This document shows, piece after piece, positions 24,283-33,125 of a stretch of DNA of 59,119 nt (its first letter is position 1; each line of letters opens with the position of its first letter). This DNA comes from an uncultured Clostridia bacterium (GTDB taxonomy: Bacteria; Bacillota_I; Bacilli_A; RF39; UBA660): positions 1 to 59,119 of the forward strand of contig CAMBUO010000001.1 in the NCBI GenBank assembly GCA_945871105.1, read 5' to 3'. The position numbers were made by a program, and so were the translations under genes. The notes under the pieces were generated by a model. The model was not told the origin of the DNA, ran no database searches, and saw only the letters and a program-made list of their open reading frames with translations.

Positions 24283-24897
24283 ATGCAAGACTTTATTGTA
24301 AATATTATGAATAGTTATGGCTATTTAGGAGTATTTTTGTTAATAATGATTGAGAACGTATTTCCTCCCATTCCATCGGAAGTTATTTTATTATTCGGTG
24401 GTTTTATGACAACTTATACTAAATTAAAGATAATAGGAATGGTTATTGCTTCAACTTTAGGATCAGTTGTTGGGGCTCTTATTCTTTATCAGGTAGGAAA
24501 GATTTTTAATAAAGATCGTTTAAAAAAAATAATTTCTGGTAAGATAGGAAAAATATTAAGATTAAAACCAAGTGATATTGATGCCTCCAATCATTGGTTT
24601 AATACTAGAGGAACGAAAACCGTTTTTTATTGCCGTTTTATCCCAGTAGTAAGAAGTTTAATTAGTATCCCAGCTGGTATTAGTAAAATGAATATGTTTA
24701 CTTTTTTATTTTATACTATTCTAGGATCCTTAATTTGGAATATAGTTTTAATTATTTTAGGATCGATTTTAGGTAATAATTGGACAAAAATCTTGCAAAT
24801 ATTAAATACTTATAATAATATAGTAATCATAGTTTTAATTGTAATCATAATTATTTTTATTATTTGGTTATTTAAAAGAAACAAAGAAAATAAATAG
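24283..24897 (+). CDS. DedA-family (SNARE-associated/VTT domain) membrane protein
   Basis: 204 residues with the DedA signature ENVFPPIPSEVILLFGGF near residues 25-42, and a reentrant-helix motif with conserved Arg (YCRFIPVVRSLISIPAGI, near 117-134). Four to five hydrophobic segments and a basic C-terminus. DedA/VTT proteins are linked to flipping of polyprenyl phosphate or phospholipid head groups and membrane homeostasis. RBS AAAGGAGA. It is 15 bp upstream of the dam gene and may share its transcript. Confidence 0.85.
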   Translation: MQDFIVNIMNSYGYLGVFLLIMIENVFPPIPSEVILLFGGFMTTYTKLKIIGMVIASTLGSVVGALILYQVGKIFNKDRLKKIISGKIGKILRLKPSDIDASNHWFNTRGTKTVFYCRFIPVVRSLISIPAGISKMNMFTFLFYTILGSLIWNIVLIILGSILGNNWTKILQILNTYNNIVIIVLIVIIIIFIIWLFKRNKENK

Positions 24898-24912
24898 AAA
24901 CGAGGTAATAAT

Positions 24913-25755
24913 ATGCTAAAAGCAAAGCCCTTTGTTAAATGGGCAGGTGGTAAAAGACAGATAATTGATGAATTAAAAAAATATATTCCCGATGAGTTTA
25001 ATACTTATTATGAACCATTTATTGGAGGTGGAGCACTTCTTTTTGAACTTGCTCCGAAAAAAGCTGTTATTAATGATTCTAATGCTGAACTTATGAATGT
25101 TTATCAAGTCCTATGTGATGATTCAAAATTTAAAAAAATGTGTCGTGTTTTAAATAATTATGAAGCTAATCACTCCGAAGAATTTTTTTATGAAATAAGA
25201 AATAAAGATAAAAATAAAAATACTTTTAATCGCTTATCTGATTACACTAGAGCAGCTAGAACAATTTACTTAAATAAAGCTTGTTTTAATGGTTTATATC
25301 GAGTTAATTCTAAAAATGAATTTAATGTTCCTTTTGGTAAAAAAAGTAAAGTAAATACTTATGATGGTAATAATTTAATAACAGTTAGTAATTATTTAAC
25401 TATGAATGATATTAAAATATTAAATAAAGATTTTGAAGAAGTTTTAAAAGATGCTAAAAAAGGTGATTTTGTTTACTTTGATCCACCATATGATTCAGAT
25501 AATAATATATTTACTAGTTATACCGAAGAAGGATTTGGTAAAGATGAACAAAGAAGACTAGCTAAGGTTTTTAAAGAATTAGATCAAAAAGGCGTTTATG
25601 TTATGTTATCTAATCATAATACTACTTTAATCAATGAATTATATAAAGATTATCATATTCATGTTATTGAAGCTAAAAGAAATATTAATTCTAATGGTAA
25701 AAAGCGTGGTAAAGTAGAAGAAGTCATTATTACAAATTTTACCAAAAATAATTAA
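24913..25755 (+). CDS. dam: DNA adenine methyltransferase, Dam/DpnM type
   Basis: 280 residues, alpha-class N6-adenine methyltransferase. KPFVKWAGGKRQI at the N-terminus and EPFIGGGALLFEL near 36-48 form the SAM-binding motif I; DFVYFDPPYD near 188-197 is the catalytic DPPY. The layout and length match Dam and M.DpnIIA, which methylate GATC. No restriction endonuclease of the DpnII type is adjacent, so it may act alone or be the survivor of a restriction-modification pair. Followed 18 bp later by a coiled-coil membrane protein of unknown role. Confidence 0.85.
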   Translation: MLKAKPFVKWAGGKRQIIDELKKYIPDEFNTYYEPFIGGGALLFELAPKKAVINDSNAELMNVYQVLCDDSKFKKMCRVLNNYEANHSEEFFYEIRNKDKNKNTFNRLSDYTRAARTIYLNKACFNGLYRVNSKNEFNVPFGKKSKVNTYDGNNLITVSNYLTMNDIKILNKDFEEVLKDAKKGDFVYFDPPYDSDNNIFTSYTEEGFGKDEQRRLAKVFKELDQKGVYVMLSNHNTTLINELYKDYHIHVIEAKRNINSNGKKRGKVEEVIITNFTKNN

Positions 25756-25773
25756 TTTTGAAAGGCAAAATAT

Positions 25774-26295
25774 ATGAAGCAAAATACAATTGAAAATGAA
25801 ATAGATTTTTTATATCAACAAAGACAAGAAATAGTTAAAGAAAAAGAATATTATCTAAAAGAATTAGAAAGAATAAATGAAAAAATAAATGTTTTAGAAA
25901 AAGATTATTATCCTCTTTTAAATAAGTATCGTATTCATAAGATGTTATCTTTTTTAACTTTTTTATTAGCATTTTCTACTAATAATTTTATCAATAATAA
26001 AATACATAGTGGTGTATATAGCAATCAAAAAGCTATTTTCGAAACTATTGAATTAATTATTTATATTATACCTTTTATAGGAAGTATTGATCTTTATTTT
26101 CAAGATGAAAATTTAAGAAATGAAATAAAAAGGCAAAAAGAAGAATTAAAAAAATATTATGAAGAAGTTAAGAAAAATAAACATATATTAAAACTATTAA
26201 ATTATACTGATCAAGATTTAGAATCAGTTATTTCTTCTAAATATGCTCTTTTAATGTGTTTTAGAAAAAATGATGTCAAAACATTGCAAAAGTAA
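25774..26295 (+). CDS. Coiled-coil membrane protein of unknown function
   Basis: 173 residues. An acidic/basic coiled coil (about 1-48: YQQRQEIVKEKEYYLKELER) is followed by two hydrophobic segments (55-70 and 90-110) and a second coiled coil (115-140: EIKRQKEELKKYYEEVKKNK). No signal peptide. No family recognised. Same strand and 18 bp behind dam, so probably co-transcribed, but no cognate nuclease motif is visible. Confidence 0.6.
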   Translation: MKQNTIENEIDFLYQQRQEIVKEKEYYLKELERINEKINVLEKDYYPLLNKYRIHKMLSFLTFLLAFSTNNFINNKIHSGVYSNQKAIFETIELIIYIIPFIGSIDLYFQDENLRNEIKRQKEELKKYYEEVKKNKHILKLLNYTDQDLESVISSKYALLMCFRKNDVKTLQK

Positions 26296-26350
26296 TTTAC
26301 TTTCTAAATGGCTAGTGCTATAATTGTAATATATTTTTTAAGGAGTAGGT

Positions 26351-26866
26351 ATGAATATTGAAGTTTTAATTAATGAAAAAGAATTAGACAAAAGAATCGA
26401 AGAATTAGCTTTACAAATAGCTAAAGATTATGAAGGAGAAGAAGTAATATTTTGTTCTGTTTTAAAGGGAGCTATTTTCTTTACTGTTGATTTAATGAAA
26501 CATTATAAAGGTGATTGTGAAATTAACTTTGTTCGTGTTTCTAGTTATCAAGGAGAAAATTCAACCGGAACGATAACTTTAAAAATTCCTTTAAAGAAAG
26601 AAGATATTGAAAATAAAAATATTATTTTAGTAGAAGATATTGTTGATACAGGAAGAACCTTTAAATATTTAGTTGAATATGTAAAAGAATTTAATCCTAA
26701 AAGTGTTAAAACTTGTGTTTTATTAGATAAAAAAGCACGTCGTGTAGTTGAATTTGAACCTGATTACACTGCTTTTCCAATTGATGATTTATTCGTCGTA
26801 GGATATGGGTTAGATTATGATGAAAAACTTCGTAATTTACCATTTGTTGGGTATGTAAAAAAGTAG
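26351..26866 (+). CDS. hpt: Hypoxanthine phosphoribosyltransferase
   Basis: 171 residues, typical length. The PRPP-binding motif IILVEDIVDTGRT lies near residues 97-109, and FCSVLKGAIFFTVDLM near 36-51 is the usual PPi-loop region. Purine salvage: hypoxanthine or guanine plus PRPP gives IMP or GMP. RBS AAGGAG. Followed by a small terminator. Not linked to tilS or ftsH as it is in Bacillus. Confidence 0.92.
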   Translation: MNIEVLINEKELDKRIEELALQIAKDYEGEEVIFCSVLKGAIFFTVDLMKHYKGDCEINFVRVSSYQGENSTGTITLKIPLKKEDIENKNIILVEDIVDTGRTFKYLVEYVKEFNPKSVKTCVLLDKKARRVVEFEPDYTAFPIDDLFVVGYGLDYDEKLRNLPFVGYVKK

Positions 26867-26885
26867 TCTTTTTCTAAGACTTTTT
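26865..26885 (+). terminator. Intrinsic terminator after hpt
   Basis: AGTCTT (26865-26870) pairs with AAGACT (26876-26881), followed by a T-run. Confidence 0.55.
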
Positions 26886-26984
26886 CTTTAAAAAAATCTT
26901 GTAAATTATTTGTAAAATTTTCGTAAACAACTTGCATATTTAATCCTTTCATATTATTCTAATAATAGAGGGAGAGTGATATGT

Positions 26985-27179
26985 GTGATATATCCATCAA
27001 TTGATAAATTACTTAATGTAGTATCTTCAAAATATGAACTTGTTCATATAGCTGCTAAAAGAAGTCGTCAAATAACTAAAACTAACTTTTTGCAAATGCC
27101 AGTTAAAAAATATAAATCAAGTAAAAATATTGGAAAAGCCCTTGAAGAAGTAGCTGAAGGATTAATAAAAGTAAAATAA
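26985..27179 (+). CDS. rpoZ: RNA polymerase omega subunit
   Basis: 64 residues from GTG at 26985. An upstream in-frame GTG at 26976 touches the RBS (GGGAGAG, about 26969-26975), so 26985 with a spacing near 10 is preferred. MIYPSIDKLLNVVSSKYELV followed by HIAAKRSRQI is the conserved omega N-terminus; EEVAEGLIKVK ends it. It helps RNA polymerase assembly. It lacks the gmk neighbour seen in Bacillus. Confidence 0.82.
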   Translation: MIYPSIDKLLNVVSSKYELVHIAAKRSRQITKTNFLQMPVKKYKSSKNIGKALEEVAEGLIKVK

Positions 27180-27244
27180 TATCCTTGACTATTTTTCTAT
27201 ATTTGGTACAATAATATTGTAAAGATTTTTATAGTGAGGTTTAT

Positions 27245-27442
27245 ATGAATAAAAAAGGACAAGCATTAGTAGAATATGTTTTAATTATAGCTTTAATTTC
27301 GGTAGTTATAATTGCAATTGTTAATGCTTTCGGTGGTTATTTAAAAGATGCTATGACAAAATCTTCGTGTTCCTTAATAGGAGAAGAGTATGTAAAAGGT
27401 GAAAAACCTGGGGAAGGACATTGTAGTAATAAAAGTAATTGA
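27245..27442 (+). CDS. Flp/Fap-type pilin-like protein
   Basis: 65 residues. MNKKGQALVEYVLIIALISV gives a class III prepilin pattern: short basic leader, G, then Q-A-L-V-E-Y with Glu at the +5 position and a hydrophobic helix, as in Flp pilins. The C-terminal tail has two cysteines (SSCSLIG; GHCSNKS) that could form a disulphide. The Tad/prepilin-peptidase machinery is not in this window. Monocistronic with its own RBS and a strong terminator. Confidence 0.7.
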   Translation: MNKKGQALVEYVLIIALISVVIIAIVNAFGGYLKDAMTKSSCSLIGEEYVKGEKPGEGHCSNKSN

Positions 27443-27464
27443 TTTATAAGTCAATTACTTTTTG
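27431..27464 (+). terminator. Intrinsic terminator after the pilin gene
   Basis: AAAAGTAATTGA (27431-27442) pairs with TCAATTACTTTT (27451-27462), followed by T. Overlaps the last codons. Confidence 0.75.
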
Positions 27465-27512
27465 TATAATAGATTAGAAAAAAAATAACATAATAATTAT
27501 GGGGATGAAAAA

Positions 27513-28784
27513 ATGAAAACAAAAAAAATAGATTTAAAATACGCTAAATTATATTTAATAAAAACAAATAAATTTCGGTCAATTACAATAAAAGTTTTAT
27601 TAAAAGATAAACTAAAAAAAGAAGATATAACTAGAAGAAATTTTTTAATAGATTATTTAACTTTAACTTCTAATAAATATAAAACAAGACAAGCATTAGC
27701 TTTAAAAATACAAGAATTATATTCACTTTATATCAATGGATATGATACTAGATTAGGTAATTACTTAATAACTAAATTTAGTATGTCTTTATTAAATCCT
27801 AAATATACAGAAGCCAATATGTTAGAAGAAAGTATTGATTTATTAAGAGAAATTATTTTTAATCCACATGTAAAAAATAATAAATTTGATTCTAAATGTT
27901 TTGAAGTAGTTAAAAATGGTATCTTAAATGAAATAAAAACAATTAAAGAAAATCCGAAAACTTATGCTAATATTAAAATGTTAGAAAATATGGATCCAAA
28001 TGCTACTTATGCTTATCATGGTTATGGATATATTGAAGATTTAGAACAAATAAATGAAAAAAATTTATATGAATATTATCAAAATTTATTAAAAACAGCT
28101 GATGTTGATATTTATGTAATAGGTGATTTCAATCAAGAAGAAATGATTAAAATTATTAAAGATAAATTAAATTTTCAAACTTTAAAAAAGCCAAAAGAAG
28201 ATATTTATACTTATCATGATAAAGTATTAAGTAAACCTAAAATTATTATTGAAAAAGAAAATAATAATCAATCAAAATTATCAATAGGTTGTAAATTAAA
28301 AGATTTAACTGAATTTGAAAGAAAATATGTTATTAATTTATATAATATGATTTTAGGTGGGGGTTTTAATTCTAAATTCATGCAAATAATAAGAGAAAAA
28401 AATTCTTTAGCTTATTATATAAATTCTAGTGTGTTAAAGGCTGATAATATTTTATTAATTCAGTCAGGTATTAGTAAAGAAAACTTTAAAAAAGTTGTTT
28501 CTAATATTAAAAAAATCATGAAAGATATAACAAAAGGTGATATAACAGAAGAAGAATTAGAAACAGTAAGAACCGAGTATTTAAGTTTATTAGAAGAAGT
28601 AAATGATAATATCGATAGTATTTTGGAAAATTATATAGCAACTAATTTATTAAATTTAGATGATTTTTCTGTAAGAAAAGAAAAAATAAAAGAAGTAACA
28701 GTTCAAGATATAATAAATGTTAGTAAAAAGGTACATATGGATACAATTTATTTATTAGAAGATGGGGGTAACAACAATGCATAA
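27513..28784 (+). CDS. M16-family peptidase-like protein, YmfF type (likely inactive partner)
   Basis: 423 residues. Fold and arrangement resemble M16 (insulinase/pitrilysin) domains, but no HxxEH zinc motif is present at the N-terminus. The region KDITKGDITEEELETVRTEY near 330-350 is M16-like. In Bacillus the YmfF/YmfH pair has one inactive and one active subunit, as here. Its last 8 codons overlap the start of the active homologue. Probable role: heterodimeric peptidase, linked in annotation to EF-P modification; substrate unproven. Confidence 0.8.
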   Translation: MKTKKIDLKYAKLYLIKTNKFRSITIKVLLKDKLKKEDITRRNFLIDYLTLTSNKYKTRQALALKIQELYSLYINGYDTRLGNYLITKFSMSLLNPKYTEANMLEESIDLLREIIFNPHVKNNKFDSKCFEVVKNGILNEIKTIKENPKTYANIKMLENMDPNATYAYHGYGYIEDLEQINEKNLYEYYQNLLKTADVDIYVIGDFNQEEMIKIIKDKLNFQTLKKPKEDIYTYHDKVLSKPKIIIEKENNNQSKLSIGCKLKDLTEFERKYVINLYNMILGGGFNSKFMQIIREKNSLAYYINSSVLKADNILLIQSGISKENFKKVVSNIKKIMKDITKGDITEEELETVRTEYLSLLEEVNDNIDSILENYIATNLLNLDDFSVRKEKIKEVTVQDIINVSKKVHMDTIYLLEDGGNNNA

Positions 28785-30051
28785 AGTTAATTTTAATAAT
28801 TTAGATCAAGATTTATATTCTTTTACTTTAAAAAATAATTTAAAAGTTTATTTAATGCCTTTTAAAGATAAAAAAAATTATTATGCTGTTTTAGGAACAA
28901 AATATGGTTCGATGGATATTGATTTTACAGTTAATAATCAAGAAATTACTTCTCCTTATGGAACAGCTCATTTTCTAGAACATAAAATCTTTGAACAAGA
29001 AGATGGCATAGATCCTTTTAAAGTCTTTGCTAAATCAGGAGTTAATACTAATGCTTCAACAACTTTTAATAATACAAGATACTATATCTGGGGAGTAAAT
29101 GATTTAGAAAAAAACTTAAATTTCTTAATTGATTTTATTTATTCACCTTATTTTACCGATAATAATGTTGAAAAAGAAAAAGGTATCATTAAAGAAGAAA
29201 TACTAATGTATGAAGATGATCCAGCTTGGAAATTAGATGATACTTTAAGAAAAAATATGTTTTATAATTTACCAGTTAAAGAAAAAATAGCTGGTACTGT
29301 TGAATCAATTAATACAATTACTAAAAAGGATTTAAAATTAGCTTATCAAACTTTTTATCATCCAAGTAATATGTGTTTAATAATTGGTGGTTGTTTTGAT
29401 CCTAAAAAAATAGAAAAATTAATAAAAAATCATCCTAAATTAAATAGTTTTAAAGAACCAATTAATATTCAAAGAAAAGAATATCAAGAACCAGATGATG
29501 TTAAAGAAGAATTTCAAATAGTTTATCAAAATATCAAAGTTCCTAAGATAGAATTTGGTATAAAAATAAATAAAGATAAATTTAATATCGATGATGTTAA
29601 ATTAAATATGTATTTAGGTATTATTTTAACAAGTTTATTTGGAAGTACTTCAAATTTTAAAGAAGAAGTAATAAGTAATAATTTAACAACAGGTTTTTAT
29701 GAAGAAAAAAATAACTATGCTAATTTTATTACTTTAAATATTACAGCTGAATCAGATAAAGCAGATATCTTAATAGAAAAAATTAAAAATACTTTTAAAA
29801 ATATTAAAGTTAAAAAAGAAGAATTAGAAAGAATTAAAAAAGTATGGATAGCCAGTGAAATTAGAATGATTGATAATGTGGAAATAACAGTTGATAACAT
29901 TTATAGTGATTTAGTACTATATGATAAAGTTTATGATAATCGTATAGAATTAATAAAAGAATTAAATATCAAAGAATTAAATAAAATAATTAAAGAATTA
30001 GATTTATCTAATCAAAGTTTAGTTATGATTTTACCAAATGAAAGTAAATAG
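28777..30051 (+). CDS. M16-family zinc metallopeptidase, YmfH type
   Basis: 424 residues from ATG at 28777, chosen because GGGGG lies 8 nt upstream; an earlier in-frame ATG at 28762 precedes the RBS. The inverted zinc motif HFLEH (TAHFLEHKIFEQED, near residue 65-70) and the distal Glu in EKGIIKEEILMYEDDP near 135-150 are those of active M16 peptidases. Forms a translationally coupled pair with the preceding gene. The last base of its stop codon TAG (30049-30051) belongs to the inserted ISLre2 element; the uninterrupted gene would have ended in TAA, so the protein is unchanged. Confidence 0.85.
   Translation: MHKVNFNNLDQDLYSFTLKNNLKVYLMPFKDKKNYYAVLGTKYGSMDIDFTVNNQEITSPYGTAHFLEHKIFEQEDGIDPFKVFAKSGVNTNASTTFNNTRYYIWGVNDLEKNLNFLIDFIYSPYFTDNNVEKEKGIIKEEILMYEDDPAWKLDDTLRKNMFYNLPVKEKIAGTVESINTITKKDLKLAYQTFYHPSNMCLIIGGCFDPKKIEKLIKNHPKLNSFKEPINIQRKEYQEPDDVKEEFQIVYQNIKVPKIEFGIKINKDKFNIDDVKLNMYLGIILTSLFGSTSNFKEEVISNNLTTGFYEEKNNYANFITLNITAESDKADILIEKIKNTFKNIKVKKEELERIKKVWIASEIRMIDNVEITVDNIYSDLVLYDKVYDNRIELIKELNIKELNKIIKELDLSNQSLVMILPNESK
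30042..30050 (+). repeat. Left target-site duplication of the ISLre2 element
   Basis: AAGTAAATA, identical to 31742-31750; part of the 3' end of the M16 gene. Confidence 0.88.
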
Positions 30052-31741
30052 ATAGTGTAAAATATTTTTGACAGAATTCAGCAAGAGATATTTCTAAGAA
30101 GATGAGAAAGAGATAGGTTAGTTGAATTAATAGCAGGCAAATTTGAAGAATTATTATCAAAAATAGAAAAAGATAATTCTTCTTTTTTTATAGTAACTAT
30201 TTCAGTATTATGAGAAGAATTTAAATAAAGATTCAGAATATTGATACCATTCGCCTTGTATTCTTGAAGTTTAATTAATTTTTGGATATGTCTTTTTGAA
30301 AAAGCCTTAGGTTCAAAAGAAAATGGTTTAGCAACGTTATGAGAAATATGGGCTTCCATAGAAGATTTATATTTACTAGCTTTCATTTGATTAATAGGAT
30401 CCCAATGGGCTAAAATATAATGTCTATATTGTTTTAAAGTTTTAGTTCTTTTTTCATCTTTATTTTTTAAAGTGCTATTAAATATCGAGTTAAAAGTTAT
30501 TTTGTCATTATTTTCGATAGCATTCCATAACGACTTTCTTAGAATTTCATCTTTAGTACTTCTATTAATTTTTTGTTTAACATGAAAAATACATAAACAT
30601 GGAATAACAATATTGTCAACAAATAGTTTTAAATTAGATATCCCAGCAGTAATCCAAGTTCCAGCATCTGACAAGACTTTAATTTTTTTAATTTTTTGAA
30701 AATCAAAAATTTTAGAAATAGTATTCATAAATTCATCCCAAGGATTATTATCAGTTGTTAAGAAAGTAAATTTATTCATTAAAGTTCGGCGATTTCCTTT
30801 AGTTTCAATGTCTGTAAAGGAAATAAACGCTTTACTCATTATGAAATTTTTTGATTTTTTCTTTGGTGGTGGTAATAATAATTGTTTATTAGGATTTTTT
30901 AAATAGTCTAAGAAATTTAAAAATTCATTTCTAATTTGTTCAACTGATTTTTCTTCAACATCATTATTTGAAAATTTATTAATAAATGGTTTTAATTGTT
31001 CATGAATATATTTTTCATCAATCATAATATAAAGTGTATCGCTATCAGTCTCAATTGCCTCATATTCAATACTCGGAACATTCCATTTATCAATCCAATT
31101 GTAAATATCTTGTCTTGAAATGACAAATTGTTGAGAATTGTTTAAATCAGAAAGAATTGAGTTAATTTGCTTTGTTGTTATTTCGGCTCCTTTCTTTTGA
31201 TTGGTAGAAATAGCATTATCTATTGCAATTGCTTTTATAATGTCGTCGTATCTATCATATGATGGTAAATTAAATAAATTATCAATAAAGAAAAAATGTT
31301 TATTTCTATCTTTTTTATCGTAATAATAAATTCTATCAAATTCTAAAATGCCAAATATAGTTACAATATTTCTATGACATTTTCTGATACAAACATTAAA
31401 TATTTTCTTTCGATCATTTGAATTTAAATATAAATTATCAAATATTTCGAAGGTTTCAATCAGTGCTTGTAAAACTGATTGTTTTATATTTTCTTCAAGA
31501 TTTAACATGATTTTTTGATATTTATTATTTGAATTATAATAGAAAATATTATCAATAAAATCATCACTTATATTTTGGATAATTTTAGATAATTTAATTT
31601 TTAACAAATTTTTTGCTTCACTTTTTAAAAAATATGGTATCATATACATATGAGAACTTCCTTTACTATAATTGGTTATAATAGTAATTTTAACACGAAG
31701 TTCTCTTTTTTTGTACTTAGTCAAAACTTTTTTACACTATC
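30051..31741 (-). mobile_element. ISLre2-family insertion sequence with 9-bp target duplication
   Basis: A 1,691-bp element with 22-bp terminal inverted repeats (30051-30072 and 31720-31741; 20 of 22 identical; outer end GATAGTGTAAAA). It is flanked by a 9-bp direct repeat AAGTAAATA (30042-30050 and 31742-31750), the expected size for this family. The intact transposase and clean duplication suggest a recent insertion. Confidence 0.92.
30078..31649 (-). CDS. ISLre2-family (UPF0236) transposase
   Basis: 523 residues from ATG at 31649, which has AAAGGAAG 7 nt upstream; the frame extends 25 codons further to an unlikely start at 31724. The protein matches UPF0236/ISLre2 (PF06782) in layout: an N-terminal DNA-binding part with IFGILEFDRIYYYDKKD near 105-121, LYIMIDEKYIHEQ with a catalytic-type Asp near 208, LSDAGTWI near 325 and the C-terminal SSMEAHISHNVA near 435, a family signature. 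Frame intact. Confidence 0.88.
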   Translation of the reverse strand: MYMIPYFLKSEAKNLLKIKLSKIIQNISDDFIDNIFYYNSNNKYQKIMLNLEENIKQSVLQALIETFEIFDNLYLNSNDRKKIFNVCIRKCHRNIVTIFGILEFDRIYYYDKKDRNKHFFFIDNLFNLPSYDRYDDIIKAIAIDNAISTNQKKGAEITTKQINSILSDLNNSQQFVISRQDIYNWIDKWNVPSIEYEAIETDSDTLYIMIDEKYIHEQLKPFINKFSNNDVEEKSVEQIRNEFLNFLDYLKNPNKQLLLPPPKKKSKNFIMSKAFISFTDIETKGNRRTLMNKFTFLTTDNNPWDEFMNTISKIFDFQKIKKIKVLSDAGTWITAGISNLKLFVDNIVIPCLCIFHVKQKINRSTKDEILRKSLWNAIENNDKITFNSIFNSTLKNKDEKRTKTLKQYRHYILAHWDPINQMKASKYKSSMEAHISHNVAKPFSFEPKAFSKRHIQKLIKLQEYKANGINILNLYLNSSHNTEIVTIKKEELSFSIFDNNSSNLPAINSTNLSLSHLLRNISC

Positions 31742-31750
31742 AAGTAAATA
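31742..31750 (+). repeat. Right target-site duplication of the ISLre2 element
   Basis: AAGTAAATA, identical to 30042-30050. Confidence 0.88.
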
Positions 31751-31811
31751 AAAGTACTTGTTCGTTTTAAAAATTAATGCTATAATTAATTCATAATAGA
31801 GAGAGGTTGTT

Positions 31812-33074
31812 ATGAAAAAAATATTATTTATAGTTTTACTATTTTCCATATTATTAAATGTTAAAGCTGAAGGATATTTAACTAATATTTTAGTAGATGG
31901 AGAGCAAATTAAAGATTTTCAAAGTGATAAAACAGAGTATAGTTTAGAAGTAGATGAAAATAAAGAAAGTATTAAAATAGTTTTTGTCTATGATACAACT
32001 AAATATAAAGGTTCAGGGAGTCCTGAAAATGTTAGCTTAAATCCTGGATTAAATACTGTTAAATATAGTTTAAAAGATGCATCTTCTTTAGAAGAAATAG
32101 CTAATTATACTATTAAGGTAACTAGAAAAGATAATAGAAGTACAGATAATTCTTTAGTAAGTTTAACAATTGCTAATAAAAAAATTACTTTAACTGATAA
32201 AAATGAATATACAGTTGAAGTAGATAATTCTTTAACTAAAGCTGAATTAAAAGGTACTTTAAATGATGCTAAAAGTAATTTTGTTAGTGGTTATGGAGAA
32301 AGAATAGGTAATAATGCTATTCCTTTAAATGGTGAAACTACGAAAGTAGAAGTTAAAGTTGAAGCTGAAAACAAAAGTATTAGAACATATACAATTAACA
32401 TTGTAAAAAAAGACTATAAAAGTAATGATGCTACTTTGAAAACTTTAAAAATTGATAAAATAGAAGTTGGTTTTAAAGCAAATATATTAGAATATAATTT
32501 AACTTGTAAAAATGATATAAATAGTATAGTAATTGAGGCAGTAGCTAATGATAATAAAGCAACAGTTGAATATGAAAAAAATATTACTTTAAATGAGGGA
32601 TTAAATAATATAACTATTAAAGTTACAGCAGAAGATGGAACAATTAAAGAATATAAATTAAATATAACTAGAGAAGAATTAGTTTCTCTTGTTGAAAATA
32701 TTGAAATAAAAGATGTTGATTTTACCTTTGATAATAGTAAAAAAAATTATACAATAAAAACTGATTTAGAAAAATTAGATTTTACAGTTACTTTAACTAA
32801 TGAAGAAGCTAAAGTAGATGAAGATGGAAATGAGAATTTAGATAATAATAGTACAATTACTTTAAAAGTTAGTTTAGATAATCAAGAAGAAATCTATACT
32901 TTTAAAATAGTGAAAGAAGAACAAGAAGAAATTAAAACTGAGGTTAAAGAAGAAGATAATAATAGTTTTTTAAAAAAATATGAAATGATAATAGGTTTAG
33001 GTGTATTTGGAATAGGTGTTTTATCTTTATTAATAGCTATTATTACAAAAACTAAAAAAAGTAAAATAATGTAA
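31812..33074 (+). CDS. Surface protein with cadherin-like beta-sandwich repeats
   Basis: 420 residues. Signal peptide (KKILFIVLLFSILLNVKA, cleavage near residue 19). At least three ~85-95-residue repeats of the cadherin-like beta-sandwich type (PF12733: LTNILVDGEQIKDFQSDKTE; LKTLKIDKIEVGFKANILEY). A Glu-rich stretch and a C-terminal transmembrane helix with basic tail (about 390-412) anchor it, leaving the repeats outside the cell. Its promoter lies just outside the ISLre2 insertion. Adhesion or cell-wall binding is a guess. Confidence 0.75.
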   Translation: MKKILFIVLLFSILLNVKAEGYLTNILVDGEQIKDFQSDKTEYSLEVDENKESIKIVFVYDTTKYKGSGSPENVSLNPGLNTVKYSLKDASSLEEIANYTIKVTRKDNRSTDNSLVSLTIANKKITLTDKNEYTVEVDNSLTKAELKGTLNDAKSNFVSGYGERIGNNAIPLNGETTKVEVKVEAENKSIRTYTINIVKKDYKSNDATLKTLKIDKIEVGFKANILEYNLTCKNDINSIVIEAVANDNKATVEYEKNITLNEGLNNITIKVTAEDGTIKEYKLNITREELVSLVENIEIKDVDFTFDNSKKNYTIKTDLEKLDFTVTLTNEEAKVDEDGNENLDNNSTITLKVSLDNQEEIYTFKIVKEEQEEIKTEVKEEDNNSFLKKYEMIIGLGVFGIGVLSLLIAIITKTKKSKIM

Positions 33075-33125
33075 AAATGATTGTTTAAGAATATAACATT
33101 TGTTATGCTTATTTTGGTGATAAGA

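Noticed and set aside
24913-26295. DpnII-type restriction-modification pair
   Set aside because: The gene after dam encodes a coiled-coil membrane protein with no nuclease motif.
28762-28776. Earlier start of the YmfH-type gene
   Set aside because: That ATG overlaps the purine-rich RBS serving the ATG at 28777.
31650-31724. Longer start of the ISLre2 transposase
   Set aside because: A clear RBS lies just before the ATG at 31649, and the extra 25 residues approach the terminal repeat.
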